Of a stretch of DNA of 64,000 nucleotides, positions 1 to 12,335 are shown one piece after another. A program made the position numbers and the translations under genes. The notes under the pieces are model-generated. The model saw only the letters and a list, made by a program, of their open reading frames with translations. It did not search any database and was not told the DNA's origin. The stretch's first letter is position 1, and each line of letters opens with the position of its first letter. Source of the DNA: Argyresthia goedartella (lineage: Eukaryota > Arthropoda > Insecta > Lepidoptera > Argyresthiidae); NCBI GenBank assembly GCA_949825045.1, contig OX463815.1:16919231-16983230 (forward strand), written 5' to 3'.

Positions 1-42
1 CGCAACCAGGATATCAAAATCCACGCAGTTGAAAGCGCTGCT

Positions 43-1388
43 GTGTATGTCTTTCTCTTTATTAAAACGCAAAGGGATAAAAATTTGCTACTTAACAATA
101 ATCAACCGTATACTCTAGTGAAAGAAAATTTTAAGGGATCGTCCAGATGGAGATGCACAGAACGCCAAGATTGTACCGCCTCTGTTACTCTGAACCCAAC
201 GAAAACCAATATTTTAAAGGAGTCGTTACACACCTGTGATCCGGACCGGAAGATTACTGTTGATGTGAAAAACTTTGTCAATAATTTAAAGAATGAGGTT
301 TGTTTCAACTTAGGTTCGATACAAGAAATATATGAGCAAGAAGTTGAAAAGCTGAAAAGAATTAGTCAAGTGTTCCATTTAATGCCGACATTTGTTTCGC
401 TGAAAAGCACACTGTATCGAGCCCGTAAGATTTTCTTGAACACAAATAAGTTGATTTTTAAAACTTTATCAGAAGTTAAGCTGCCAAACGAAATGACACA
501 AGAATACTTTGTCATAGAAGATGGAGACTCAGATAAAATTTTGATATTTTGTTCATTCATAGAATCTGGCAAATATCATTCGTATTACGGTGAAGGAACG
601 TTTCGTGCAAGCCCTAAGCCTTTCTACCAACTGTATATATAACACCTAGATTTATTCTCTTTTGACAAGTCTGTGAATGTGATTCCTGCTATTTTCAAAT
701 TCTTGCCGAATAAAACTGAAAAGACTTACAAGCGTCTATTTACATTGCTCAAGACTCAACTAAATTTTACGTCAGATTGTTCAAGTGTGACTATGAACAA
801 GCTCAAATAAACTCGGTTACAGCTGTTTATCCAGAGGCCAAAGTAACAGGCTGCTTCCAACATTATAATAAAGCGATATGGAAACGAGCTAAAGAGACTA
901 AACTCAACAAAACTAAAGAAGGCGTGAAAATTGCTTGACTATGCTCGTTACTTGCCTTAATGCCCGCTTCTTTCATAAAACAAGCTTACAACGAAATTGT
1001 TGCTTTTGCCCCGAGTACGGTACCATGGAATGCATTCAAAAAGTATTTTGAAAAACAATGGATGTCAAAGGATCCTACAATATTAAGCTGCTCTGAAGAC
1101 ATCCATAGAACAACAAATTCAGCTGAGGGCTACCATAGAAGGCTTAATACCAAATTCGCTGGAAAACCAATTTTTTTTTATATTTACAGTATCCTTAAGA
1201 AGGATGTGAAACACTTCGACAACAAAATTATGCGGAGCGTCTTTCACCATTTTCCAAAAAACAGTAAATCAAAGGACATAATTTTTGATACGAAATATAA
1301 AAAATACTTGTCCCAATTAAATAAAAGAACGATGACACCATTGGCTTTTTTAAGAAAAATAGTTATTTTCAGGCTTACTTTAGGTTAA
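43..1388 (+). pseudogene. FLYWCH-MULE transposase-like pseudogene
   Basis: A broken protein-coding region related to Mutator-like (MULE) transposases with an N-terminal FLYWCH-type zinc finger. The first open part (43-642) has the FLYWCH pattern: an aromatic-rich strand, the segment SSRWRCTERQDC and a later HTC supplying Cys/His ligands. The stretch 643-959 carries stops and frameshifts but still translates into a MULE-like core (QAQINSVTAVYPEAKVTGCF in one frame). The part 960-1388 reads as the C-terminal region with NSAEGYHRRLN, typical of this family. The open part at 43 begins on GTG, so there is no convincing start codon and the 5' end may lie outside the window. I infer an old, inactive transposon copy; no terminal repeats were located. 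Confidence 0.65.
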
Positions 1389-1425
1389 GTGAAGATTAAA
1401 GTGGGAGAGCCGTGGCTCTCTAGAT

Positions 1426-1464
1426 ACTCTAAAGCCGAAAGGGGGTTGCTTTCGGCTTTAGAGT
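1426..1464. repeat. Perfect 16-bp inverted repeat (hairpin)
   Basis: The arm ACTCTAAAGCCGAAAG (1426-1441) is exactly complementary to 1449-1464, with a 7-nt loop. It lies just downstream of the MULE pseudogene and may be a terminus or a MITE remnant. Function unknown. Confidence 0.6.
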
Positions 1465-1859
1465 GTCGAGGAAGTCACGGTATGTGTTTAAGGGTGCGAG
1501 AGTGTGCAAGTTGAATGTGTTACCGTGTTTAAATTATTAATTAATTTGAAAACTTAAGGGGAGATCTTAATAATATTTAATAATAATATGAAATAATATT
1601 AATGTAGAAGTAGTATTATGTTTAGGTTAACAAAAACATGTTTTTTTTTTTGTAATCCTAAGCAGAAAAATTAAATGGTATACACAGAAATATATATTCG
1701 TTTAAATACATAGTTACTTATAATCATCATGAAGTACAATCATAATAGTAATACATAGTTACTTTCTATTTGCCGGTAACATATAAAAATATTCCGTAAC
1801 CACTTTCTTGTAAAATAAAATACGAGTCTCTTAGGTAGTGGGAAGCAAAATTAACAATC

Positions 1860-2160
1860 TTACACCGGAGTGAGTGGCGCGCTTTGGGAGAGGCCTATGC
1901 TCAGAAGTGCATAAGGCATGCTGATTATGATAAGGGCCGATCTAAAAATGAGACCAGTTAGGAAAGTGTCAAGTTCAAGAAAATGACGAAGTCGTCCTGA
2001 GGGGTCGGCTGTCTTTGAACATGTAAATACCCACTGGCTATCCTCCACAAATCCCTCTTCATTCCCAACATGAACCACTATCAATCTCTTGCCTTTGCCA
2101 GTGGGATTTTTTGGCCCTGTATTCAGCCCATATGTAGAAATGCCTGGCGGCATGACGTGA
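1860..2160 (-). pseudogene. DDE-type transposase fragment
   Basis: The minus-strand reading frame contains GLNTGPKNPTGKGKRLIVVH followed by GNEEGFVEDSQWVF. I recall this pattern from the central DDE region of Tc1/mariner-like transposases in insects (KNPTGKGKRLI, then GN..GFV). Only about 80 residues are recognisable and the downstream part is unlike the family, so this is a truncated relic. Family assignment is from memory and tentative. Confidence 0.35.
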
Positions 2161-2249
2161 CTGTTGTGTCAATCTACATGTTTGATACAGTGTGACCTGA
2201 ATTAATAAAACATATTTGTTAAATGTTATTAAAAAGTTTTGCTTAACAG

Positions 2250-2450
2250 AAAAGGGTTGATCAATCAATCAATCAGCCCACATCAACCCACTGCTGGGTA
2301 TAGGCCTCCTCTCTACTACGCCATCCACTCCGGTCCTGAGCCTCACCCATCAACTGCCTGCCCGCTATGGCGATTATGTCATTCGCTCATCGGGCCGGTG
2401 TGGTCTGCCCACTGGACAACTGTGTTACTGCTTTGGTCCACCTTCCATTT
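2250..2450 (+). repeat. Dispersed LINE/SINE 3' fragment
   Basis: Contains CCCACTGCTGGGTATAGGCC followed by TCCTCTC, a motif I recognise from a very common insect non-LTR element tail, and ends near an A run at 2459-2467. No coding capacity is seen. Orientation is assigned from the A-rich end. Confidence 0.4.
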
Positions 2451-2845
2451 CCCATTTAAAAAAAAAACAAACATTATAAAATACGTAATACGTGCGTTCA
2501 TCCATGTTTCGTCGCGATAAAAAATGCGACGGTTTTCATTTAAAATTTTTCGAGATGCTGCATTTATTTGAACCGCCACAAAACGATTTCAGGTCGATCT
2601 ATGAGGTAACTTTTTCGGTCTCTTTTCATAAATTTAAATTTGTTTTTTAAGCACTCGCCATAACATGGTCTTGCTGAAAGTGGGCAGCATATCGTCATCA
2701 TTTACTGCTTGTAAAACCTTGTTCAGGTTCGGTAGCTGCTCCTCACGAAATAAAGTGTGAACTTTTTACCTAATGGCCAATTTTGTGAAGTCATCATCAT
2801 CCCAAGTTGACAACTTTTTCCTCGTAGTTTCTTTAGAAGTTTATA

Positions 2846-4136
2846 CATAGGGCGCACTGTAAGTTTCCGGAACTGGCCACTTACATAAACAATATTTAAA
2901 AATTTATCGCAACATTTGAAAATAGAACTCTTTGGCTGTAGAATGCAGTTTGTTTCATCTGACTGCCTTTTGTTTTTACCTTGTGGCGCCATTTAAAAAA
3001 TTGTGTGTCTGCATCAACATGGATTTAACTCGGGAAAATTTTCGTAGTATGATTTTCTACGATTTTAAGTGTAATTTGACAGCTCAACAGAGCATCGCTC
3101 GGCTTGAAACAGCTTTTGGCAATGAAGCACCATGCAAGACAACTGTTTATAGCTGGTTTGCAGAATTCAAGCGTGGTCGTATCAATCTCAGTGACGAATC
3201 TCGCGATGGTCGGCCGTCCACCGCTGTGACCAACAAAAACATCGATGCTGTGCGCCGTATGATTGAAACAGACAGGCATGTGACCTACCATGAAATTCGC
3301 GCATCCTTAGAAATAGGCATGAGTCAAATACAATTAATCCTACACAAACATTTGGGTGTGAGAAAGCTGTGCTCGCGGTGGATCCCACACAACTTGACCG
3401 AGGCTCAAAAAACGGACCGCGTCACTTGGTGCAGTGCCATGCTTACCAGATTCAACGAAGGTGCGTCAAATTTGGTGTGGGACATAGTAACAGGTGACGA
3501 AACATGGATTTATTGCTACGATCCCAAAACAAAGCAGCAATCGAGCGTATGGGTCTTTCAAGATGAGCCGAAACCAACCAAAGTGGCGCGCGTGAAAAGT
3601 GCATCTAAGCGGATGATTGCTTCTTTTTTTAATAAAACTGGACACGTGGCTACTGTTGCTTTAGAGAATCGTCGTACAGTGAATAGAGACTGGTACACGA
3701 CCATTTGTTTGCCGGAAGTTATTGACGAACTCCGTAAAAATAACCGTAAACGCCGTATCATCCTGCACCACGACAATGCTAGTTCTCACACGGCCAGACA
3801 GACAAACGACTTTTTGAAGGCGAAAAATGTAGAACTCATGAGTCATCCTGCATACAGTCCCGACCTGGCACCTTGTGACTTTTTTCTGTTCCCAAAAATT
3901 TAGAACCAATTACGCGGTCAACGATTTTCATCACCAAAAGAGGCTGTCGAGGAGTATGAAAAACACGTTTCAGAGGTCACCACAGAGGAGTGGCACAAAA
4001 GTTTTCAAAACTGGTTTCATCGAATGAAAAAGTGCATAGACGCCAAGGGAGATTATTTTGAAAAACAATAAATTAATTTTGTACCTTTAATAGTATTTTT
4101 TCATATTCATTCCGGAAACTTACAGTGCGCCCCACG
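2846..4136 (+). mobile_element. Mariner transposon (DD34D), complete ends
   Basis: A full-length mariner of 1291 bp. The 27-bp terminal inverted repeats (2846-2872 and 4110-4136, 25 of 27 matching) share the core GGGCGCACTGTAAGTTTCC. TA target duplications flank it at 2844-2845 and 4137-4138. Size, ends and TA duplication match the family. It encodes one transposase on the same strand, interrupted by one stop codon. Confidence 0.93.
3019..4071 (+). pseudogene. Mariner transposase with one in-frame stop
   Basis: Transposase that would cut and paste the surrounding mariner. The ATG at 3019 is chosen because it starts the usual mariner N-terminus; the frame is also open upstream to 2932. Visible features are the N-terminal helix-turn-helix region (about residues 1-110), the WIPHNL linker motif (121-126), catalytic D160 in TGDETW, D252 in HHDNASSHTA and D287 in YSPDLAPCD, giving DD34D spacing. 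A TAG at codon 295 (3901-3903) interrupts the frame, which then runs on in the same frame to TAA at 4069-4071, about 350 codons in all as expected. No frameshift is seen. The stop should abolish the C-terminal end, so the copy is probably inactive. Confidence 0.9.
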
Positions 4137-4527
4137 TATACACAATGCTTGCTTACACCTGTTATTTCAGATGTTTTGTTTACCATTTCCGGATTTGAGC
4201 GATATTTTTCTTGAGTATTTTGCACAAATTGAAAGACATCTGGATCCCCATATATCGATTTTCAAAGAAATCGCTCCAGTGAATAAAAAGTTCAAAAGAG
4301 TTTACCAAATAATCTGACATCAGATTTGTTTTATGAGACCTATTGGACCTTCAGACATATATTTAGATTATGTAGGTACTACCTGCCTGCGGCTAAATAA
4401 TCCTACGCCTCCGAGTTTATTTTTGTTGTACGACTCCATTGTCGCTCCACAAACTCAACAATAAACGTAAATATTATTGAACAAGATATTCAACAAAAAC
4501 AAATAACTAAACTGTTACACAACAAAT
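4137..4527. other. Intergenic, nothing recognised
   Basis: AT-rich sequence between the mariner and the SINE-like element. No ORF, repeat or motif that I can support. Confidence 0.5.
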
Positions 4528-4943
4528 AAAAAACCGGTCAAGTGCGAGTCTAAATCGCGCACGAAGGGTTCCGTACCACCGTTCAATGGAAGCGATGGTG
4601 TGGAGTGAATAGTTTGGATTTTACACAGCAAAATATTGTTTACAAAGTTATTGGTGCGGTTACTTTCACACTCCATGTACGTAACCAGGTGCATCCATAA
4701 ATTTGTATGTGGTATTGAAAGAATTGTTGTATGGGAGCCCCCTTAAATATTTCTTTTATCCTGTTTTTTAGTATTTGTTGTTATAGCGCCAACAGAAATA
4801 CATAATCTGTGAAAATTTCAACTCTCTAGCTAGCTAGGTTCTTGAGATACAGCCTGGTGACAGACGGACGGACGGACGGACGGACAGCGAAGTCTTAGTA
4901 ATAGGGTCCCGTTTGGAACCCTTCGGGTACGAAACCTTAAAAA
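4528..4943 (+). repeat. Lepidopteran SINE-like dispersed element, copy 1
   Basis: Begins AAAAAACCGGTCAAGTGCG and ends GGTACGAAACCTTAAAAAG. It carries a GACGGACGGACGGACGG microsatellite core and AGTCTTAGTAATAGGGTCCC. Near-identical copies lie at 14393-14790 and, split by a retrotransposon, at 48176-48247 plus 54265-54607. The early motif AGGGTTCCGTACC is the reverse complement of the terminal GGTACGGAACCCT in intact copies. This is the common lepidopteran family known from many genomes; no coding capacity. Confidence 0.75.
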
Positions 4944-6350
4944 GACCAAACAAAAAAAAGTCCCGAAGTATGTCTAACTCAGGTACTGGCTCAACATACA
5001 CATAAACTACAGAATGGAAACGTAACTTATTTTTTTTATATTTTTGGAGTCTAAAAAATACAATTGTATTATCTATTATTATATTTTTTTAAATTAATTA
5101 ACGTGATTAAATGTAAGTAAAATGTTGATTATTTTTGGAAATTTGAAGAACTTGAAAACAAAATAAAATTAACAACAATTTGAACCTCGGTCTCTGTTGC
5201 AACCATGACAAATAAAAAAAAAATATAATGTTATTTTACAAAAAAAAAACAAATGCAAATAGTGCAACTTTCTTAATTACATCTTTTACATTTTAACTGA
5301 GCTGTGTCAATGTATTATTATTATGAAACACCTGACGCGTCGTTTTTAGCGACAGTTTGTATGACGAGCGATAAAATACGTAGATGTTTGCGTGAAACGT
5401 GGTAGAAGTCGAGTCAATGTATTTTCGCCCGCAGTTATTTGAAACACACCATACTCCTTTTTTCGCATAGAAAAGGAAAGGGAGACTCGATGCATAGCTG
5501 TTTCGCTTACTGTCAACAACTATTACGTCACTTCCTCTGGTGTGGTTTTTTTAGACAAGTGCTGTTTGACGTTACTTTAAATTCGTATTTTTAGTTGAAA
5601 ATCAAGACAAAATAAAACAAAACCGTGCTAAAGGGGGCTTTTAATTTTTTATGGTTCCAAAATTATTCAATTTGTTAAATATCTCAACCGAAGCTTCTCT
5701 TTAGTAAAGCGTGATATTTTGTACAAATTGGCATTTATATTTTTTTACTTACGCAAGTGGTTTTTGATTTTAATACAAACGTTTACTCCCCATTTTCTCC
5801 TCTTTGGGTTAGGAATATTGCAAAATCTCTTTCTAGGACTCCCTTACTCCATATAAGTTAACCTCTCAAAAACCGAGGGTAGTTTGGACGGGTCGCGATT
5901 TTGAACCTTATGCCATGGTAATAAAATTTAAAACCTATAGGTTTTAAACTTTATTACCAACGGAAAAGTGGCGCCGGTGGTATTCAAGAGACTATAGGAC
6001 CTCCAGAGCTCCGCTCCTCTGTTTACAAATGTTTGGATGTCAATTTGTAGATAGTTGAATGCTTAAGGCCCAGTTCTGGCTGTTGAGGTGAGGGGTGCCG
6101 CATTCGCCCGTCGTCTTCTGGCGGGGTAGCGGAACTGGCGGGGTAGCGGGCGGCGCGGAATAGCATCGGGCCGCCCGAAAAGGTTAAAAATTAGGTGTTT
6201 TTTCGAATTGACTGATAAACGGAATTAAGCAAATTGATAAAATTTAAGGATTGATACGGAGCTCTAAAAGAGGAAATTTTAGGTATAAAAATTATGAGAA
6301 AAATCAGTTATTTTACATCAACATTTTTGTTTTTCCTTTTTAATATAGAC
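4944..6350. other. AT-rich intergenic with a small dispersed repeat
   Basis: Mostly low-complexity AT sequence. The block 5860-6000 (TTTTGAACCTTATGCCATGG, then a palindrome around AAACCTATAGGTTT) is related to 13615-13735 in the eIF3g intron, so it is a dispersed repeat. No gene seen. Confidence 0.5.
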
Positions 6351-6414
6351 TATGTTCAGGATTTTTACGATCCGAGGCAAATTAATCCAATCGCGTAACG
6401 ACCTAGTATTTAAA

Positions 6415-6705
6415 CTAGATTATCTCTTTGTGAATAACATATATATTTTTGAGACCTATGAATGTAGTGGAAACTATTTTATATTTGTTTTTTGCCAAAG
6501 CGCTCTTCAGTGGTTTTGTGTGATCTTGGGCCTTAACAATTGACATCAAAAGGTCATCATCATTCAAATCATAGGAAGCGAGGTAAGACCGATTTTTGAC
6601 ACTTCTGACCTGGAATTTCTTAAGACGCGGGCAGTGACCTTTGGGACAACACTTTGGATGCCAAAATAAAGAATTTAAGCAAGTTCCCAGCTTATTATCC
6701 CACAT
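6415..6705 (-). other. Unrecognised ORF, 96 aa
   Basis: An open frame with a plausible protein-like segment (CPKGHCPRLKKFQVRSVKNR, then DLNDDDLLMSIVKAQDHTKP). I do not recognise a family. It may be a transposon remnant or chance; there are no splice sites or neighbours to support it as a gene. Confidence 0.2.
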
Positions 6706-8846
6706 TCCGATGTTGATCCTCGTGACAACCTTTATTTTAATGTAAAAAAGTAACTAAGAAGTTCGTCAGTCAGGTAACCATTGAAAACAAAAGGTGAAGT
6801 GGTTGCGTACAGCAGCGAGAGAACAGCTGAACTATGCGGTGGTTAGAGTCTAGTTTGGGTTCACATCACACAACCACAGTGTAACACATCTCGCTGTGAC
6901 AGGTAGACCTACGCACACCCTGTAGACATGAATTAGACTAAGTCATTTCGGTTAAATAAGATATATTTTATTAGTAGATAATATAATAGTATTTCATCAG
7001 GTGCTAACTCACACATATTTCTTTTGCATGTTAGACGCATGTACCTGCTTGCAAAGCAGTGCATACGCATTCCTTATATCTGCTTAATACGTAACATACC
7101 AAGATCCAAAGCACCTTTCATATCTAGAAGTCGTTGGAGAGATCGTAGCAGTGTTGACTACCTAGAATTTATAAGATGCCAATATTTTATGAATTCGGGG
7201 TAGGCCAACAGTCTTTTCTACATAGAAAGAATCTTAATATTGTTTTACTATTTTGCATGGATAGGATACGGATAGGTAATATTAGAACTCGGTTACGAAC
7301 TCTCCAACAATCGTTACCTTCCTACAGTATAACAATAATACTTTTACAATTTACAATAGAATCCACCACCATGCCTTGTTTACACCCAACAAACTCGAGC
7401 ACACGAAACACGGGTACGTATTACATATAATACCGAAAGTTCAATCCTACGATTGAAATCCCTACGTCTAAAACATCGAAATTCAAAACACCTAAAGTTC
7501 TATCCCGAAGTCCAAAATACCGAAACTCAAAATGTACAACAAAAATACTGATTTGCACAGCAAATATCAGGGAAAACACTGCGAAAACACAGGGAAAGCT
7601 TAGGTGAAGGGTAAACGGGGTGAGCGAAGCGAAGCCCCCTTTATCCTACGTGTTAGGTTGAGCATGTAAAAACAACCAAAAATACTTAAAATTTAGTACT
7701 ATCGGCATTTCCTACTTTCGGGATTTCATACTTTCGGGTAAACAGACATTCGGCGTTTTAATTTTCGGGATTCCGTATTATAATACGTACCCCGAAACAC
7801 TTGATATCTTAATTTGTACCTGGTCAAAAATACTGTTGAAAACTTGGCACAAAGTAACTAACTAAATTGAGCTGAATTCATCAACGAGAACCCCAATGAT
7901 ATAGATAGAACTTACATTAGGGTCAGCTACGTAAGTATCAACGAAGGAACAAAAATACTGATATCTCGTTAATACCAACAGACTGATTAACAAACCCTGT
8001 AATTAATATCTATTCTGTTTAATGTGTGTGGTATTCAAATACACTGATATGATCATTCACTGCTTTAAATTAAATTTGGTTGTGTACAAAAAAGAATACG
8101 CAATTATGTTGCTAGTTATCGATACAGCTGATACATATGCCGTGCGCTTGCCAAACAATGCGATCAGTATATACCATATTGTTGTTTTCTCCCACACTGC
8201 GCGATATGCGAATGAATTGTAATACTAATGCTTTGTTGATAAGTACAAGTTATTGTTCTATGGCACCATTCACTATCGACTGTGTGTTTCATAATACTGA
8301 CAAAAACTGTTGTACTACTTATTATACTACTGAATCATACCATTAGTAACTTAGTAAGTACATGATTATCGAAATTGGACGGCTTAAAATCACATGAAAT
8401 TATAACAGTTAAAATTGATAATTTGTATAAATGGAATGTAAAATCTTCCATTGGAATGAGTTTAAGTACGTAGCCGAAGCTATGGCAGTTCATGAAACAT
8501 TTGTATTAAAATGAATTAGCCCCAACTTATAACAGAGGCCTCACTTTAGGTTTCTTTCGAAACCTTGAAAGTGAGGTGATCGTAGTTGAAAGTTCGAGAA
8601 AGGCACAAAGTTAAGACAAATCAAAATAAATCTCAATATAAATAATATTTTCTAAATATTGAAGAATTCTTACTTATTTAGCTCGAGAAAAGTAGGTAGA
8701 TTCTCTATCACTAGATTTTCGTATAATTAAGGCACAAGTATAACTAAAACAACTTGAGTAAATATCTAAGTACAGATGTCATGTTTTAAAATTTTACCAA
8801 AAGTAAATATTCGAAATAAACCTCAATAAAATGCGACAGTATGTCT
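6706..8846. other. Intergenic with dispersed repeat
   Basis: The stretch 7555-7790 contains GCTTAGGTGAAGGGTAAACG and TGAGCGAAGCGAAGCCCCC, a dispersed repeat also found at 46850-47270 (reverse orientation, two tandem copies) and 55730-55830. A small hairpin lies at about 8540-8577 (CTCACTTT / AAAGTGAG arms). The rest is AT-rich and likely holds the yurt 3'UTR close to 8846; I could not place its polyadenylation signal. Confidence 0.45.
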
Positions 8847-10862
8847 CTACAATTGCGTAGTGATGACAGATTTACGATGTATAATCGTTATCTCCTTGTC
8901 TCCGATTCCTGAGGGAGAGCTGGGTTCAGAGGAGACTAGCCAGGGGGAGAGAGATGATATCGGTTGTGACTTGGGCATAGTGTCTACCTTCCGTTCGATA
9001 GGCTTTGGAGACGCCACCTTAGCTTGTGCCTGCGGCGGTTCCACCACTACTATGGACACGTACTGTGAGCTGCTGGGACTTGGAGTTGGCATGACTAGTG
9101 GCTCGTTCAGTATCTTCGGTGAAGGAGAAGACGGCATCGAAAGGTTCTTGTTTGTCGTCTCGTTGATAAGTTTGACTTCATTCTCCCGGGCTTTCAAAAT
9201 GTTATTGCACTTCAGTTGACCGGGCGGCAATGCCTTGGTCGAGCTCACGTAACACTTGGACTGATTGTTAGGCACCTCCTTCTCGGCTGAATCCAACTGA
9301 TCCCTTTTGGCTTCATTCCTAGAGTCATCGTTGTTCAATTTCTCCTTTACCAAGCTCATTAGCAGATCGTTAAGAGGATTTGACTCGGTGACAGGGGAAC
9401 AGTTACAAGATGGCTTGTTGATAACAAGTTGAGTGAGATTACTTTTCTTTTCCTCTGGTTTGTCAACATTGAATATATTATGGTTTGTGACAACCTCTTC
9501 AGTTATTGAAGCTTCTTCAGCACGTACCTCATCCAGGAGGTTTTTTGTAGAAGGTTCTCCAATTTCACCATCTTTCGTAAAACTTTCAATAAATGACGAC
9601 TTTTGTGATTTGGCACTGCTCTTTCTTGACAGGGTGTCAAAGTTGCTGTCTGGAATCAACATACCAGTTTCAGTTGAGGTACTAGGCGCGTCAGTGACAC
9701 CCTCAGAGGCTTCACTACTTTCAGGTTTGGATTGTTTCTCACGCTCTCTTAATACGTGGCTCTGTCTGCGAGCAAAACGTTGGCTGGGTCTTCTTTCGAA
9801 CTGAACAGTTCTGCGCGCGCGGTTTTGTATCGTGGTTTGATATTCTGTTTTGCCCGAATATTGGAATCTGGATCCCATTCTGAAGAAGTTTTGGCGCGCA
9901 GACGGTCCCTTGACTGGCGCTCTCAAGCGGAAGAAAGTGTGGTGTTCGACCGCACACTTCCACAGATGTTTACAAGCCTTCTCGTTATGCAATCGAAAGA
10001 CGAATGTGTGTTCCTGTTCGCGACCCTGATCATCATCTTCAACAACCACTAAAGTCAGTTTCTTTTTCTTGAAATCCAGTTTGCTTATTTTTGGCCAGAA
10101 AAATAAACCAATTTTTTGAGGCCCTTCAAAGACAAGGATCCCTGTAGGCGTCAGACCCAGGTGGTACTCACATCCATCTTTGCCCAAGACTATGTGCATA
10201 TCAACACCATACATTTCAAGCCACTTTGCTTTATTTAAATAGTTCACCTCTGCTTGAGCTGGTGTCAGACCCTTGAGCTTTTTATATTCCTCTAAAATCT
10301 CGACTTCCATTTCCTCTGTTTGATTTGGTATAAACCTAAATTCAGAAACAGTGGCTGGTGTATGAACTGCCTCATCATAGTCTCCCAATTCTGACTGGAG
10401 TGCTAGAGCTGCAAGCTCAACTACTGTAGCATGAGGACATTCCAAACGGCTATCACTTGCTAGGATATCCTTTTTCAATTGTAGAAAGAACTGGTATCTG
10501 GTCAATTCCTCTCTCAAATTGTTAGGTTCAGAAGAGTAAAACTTAACTTTCAGTCGAAGTGTGTATGGAGGGCCAATTTTGACTTGTTTTTTTATGGTTT
10601 TTGTTGGGTCCAGCCAGTGCTTGACATTGTGTGTATCAGTGAATTGAAGTCCAAAATAGTCTTTTTCTATGAGGTCCAGAGAATAAAATACCTGCTCATA
10701 GAGGTCAGCAGCAATTGCCTTCTTTGAGAGGTTTATAGAGAGGTCGGTATCATCAAGGAGTATTACCTTGCACTGGATGAGGTTCTTGGTACTCGGGGGT
10801 TTGGGGCCTTGCTTGTTGCGATTCTGGCTCGAGCGGCCTCGTCGGCTCAGGAATCGCAACAT
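8847..10862 (-). CDS. yrt: Yurt / EPB41L5-like FERM protein
   Basis: A Band 4.1 family membrane-cytoskeleton adaptor. Yurt and EPB41L5 act at the lateral membrane of epithelia, bind Crumbs and limit apical membrane growth (known from the family). The 671-aa protein has a FERM domain at about residues 27-315: [68 protein letters not shown] and [24 protein letters not shown]-adjacent region follows ([15 protein letters not shown], then [15 protein letters not shown]). The C-terminal half is Ser/Pro/Glu-rich and probably disordered, ending in TTQL, which fits a class I PDZ-binding motif. The whole CDS is one exon. The ATG at 10862 is preceded by a splice acceptor at 10884, so there is a 5'UTR intron. 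The divergent neighbour is eIF3g. Confidence 0.9.
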   Translation of the reverse strand: MLRFLSRRGRSSQNRNKQGPKPPSTKNLIQCKVILLDDTDLSINLSKKAIAADLYEQVFYSLDLIEKDYFGLQFTDTHNVKHWLDPTKTIKKQVKIGPPYTLRLKVKFYSSEPNNLREELTRYQFFLQLKKDILASDSRLECPHATVVELAALALQSELGDYDEAVHTPATVSEFRFIPNQTEEMEVEILEEYKKLKGLTPAQAEVNYLNKAKWLEMYGVDMHIVLGKDGCEYHLGLTPTGILVFEGPQKIGLFFWPKISKLDFKKKKLTLVVVEDDDQGREQEHTFVFRLHNEKACKHLWKCAVEHHTFFRLRAPVKGPSARQNFFRMGSRFQYSGKTEYQTTIQNRARRTVQFERRPSQRFARRQSHVLREREKQSKPESSEASEGVTDAPSTSTETGMLIPDSNFDTLSRKSSAKSQKSSFIESFTKDGEIGEPSTKNLLDEVRAEEASITEEVVTNHNIFNVDKPEEKKSNLTQLVINKPSCNCSPVTESNPLNDLLMSLVKEKLNNDDSRNEAKRDQLDSAEKEVPNNQSKCYVSSTKALPPGQLKCNNILKARENEVKLINETTNKNLSMPSSPSPKILNEPLVMPTPSPSSSQYVSIVVVEPPQAQAKVASPKPIERKVDTMPKSQPISSLSPWLVSSEPSSPSGIGDKEITIIHRKSVITTQL

Positions 10863-10886
10863 TGTGTAGTGCTACTGGTGAACCTG
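10863..10886 (-). other. yrt: yurt 5'UTR with splice acceptor
   Basis: Reading the minus strand, TTTATTTTGTTATCAG ends at 10884 and is followed by 21 nt before the ATG. This is a good acceptor (pyrimidine-rich, CAG), so the start codon lies in exon 2 or later. The upstream exon was not identified. Confidence 0.6.
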
Positions 10887-12335
10887 ATAACAAAATAAAT
10901 TTAATAAAAGTGAAAGTGTCACAACTTATGCTATGTGTAGTCTGGTCGCAGATAAGCACACTCATTTTGACATTTTCTGTGAACGACTATGAGGAGTGCC
11001 CCTTTATTAGATGAACTGTAAGGCAAGTCAGGGTGCAGTGCCATTACATTAGTCTGTCCTCTCACAAATGTGCGAAGGTGGATGATAGGTGTTAGTGTTA
11101 TAGGTATTAGTAGGAAATGTTGAACATGTTCTATCTGATCCTGAGTCACGGTCACTGTTTCTAGTTATTATTTTGTACAATGTAAACGTGGGCAACTACT
11201 CCTACTGCCCCCTTGTAAAATGGTCAATAGAGTATCCTACTTGTCAGACAAATATGTTGAGTAGGGATACCCACCTTTTCAGTGTCCCAGTGATTAAAAC
11301 GTAAATATCACATGAATAAATAGTTTTGGACAATAAAATCCTTTCACAACACCACCACCACAAACAACACCAATCACCACCATCACGTATCACGAATCAC
11401 GATCACGAGTGTTATTTTTTTCTAATTTTACGGCTATACATTCTTGTCCTTCATGATCATGAATGAACGAAGGAAAGAACATATCTAAAGACGTGCTGAT
11501 GCTAGACTATATTATCATTCGACACAGGCAGGGCTACCACACAAGCAGAAATAATATGACACACGGAAAAAGCATCATTCGTTTCTTCATTCATTGAATT
11601 CGTTCGTTCGGTTCATTAGACATTTCCTACCAGGGCCGTGAAACTCATTATAAAAAAAAAAAGACATTTCCTACTAGTATATCACAGAGTACCTTGTTAG
11701 TATATTATCTGTGGACATTTCGGGGTGACTGGTGAACTGAATTTGTGATGATTTATCACAAATTTTCGCTAATATCGCCAATAAATTAAATATAATACAA
11801 ACTCCAAAAGGTTTACATCCTTAATAAACAATCGTAAGTACTTTAACTATATTTTAACAAGTAAATACTTCAACAGCAGGGGTAAACTAATTTCCACGTT
11901 TCTCATCGTTCGTGTTCACGTATCACAAGGTTGTTTTTGGTTAGTTTTAGAATTTCTGATGGTGATGTTTTATGGACGCTTTGAATATTTAATTCCATTA
12001 TCCTTTAACATTATTACATCTTTACATCATTTATAATCTCGTAAGTTTTTCTGTATATTATCTACAAATAAAGAAATTAATTTAAATAAAACGCCTGGGC
12101 CAGATCACTGCCGCAGTCGGTGGGCAGGGTGCCGAGAAGGCTGGCGGCATTGCCTCGCTGTATCTTTACTATTGACTTTTGTTGATCTTGGGCTCCCAGC
12201 CTAGCGAGCCCGGCCTGACAGTTAGTTGGAATGTGAATATGATAGTTTGCTTCAAAAAGCTCATTGTATTTCATTGTTTTGATTTATAGTCTAGTATATC
12301 TGTAATACTCAGTTGTTCAAACTTTTTATTTGCAG
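10887..12335. promoter_or_regulatory. Divergent yurt / eIF3g upstream region
   Basis: About 1.45 kb separates the first coding exons of two divergently transcribed genes, so both promoters and 5'UTR exons should lie here. A CAC/ATCAC-rich simple repeat is at 11348-11410 and a GAATGAACGAAGGAAAGAAC stretch at 11460. No TATA box or initiator could be assigned. eIF3g coding starts directly after an acceptor (TTTTTATTTGCAG, ending 12335), so at least one 5'UTR exon lies upstream. Confidence 0.45.

Noticed and set aside
8860..10052. Plus-strand ORFs of about 100-120 codons
   Set aside because: Antisense shadows of the yurt coding exon.
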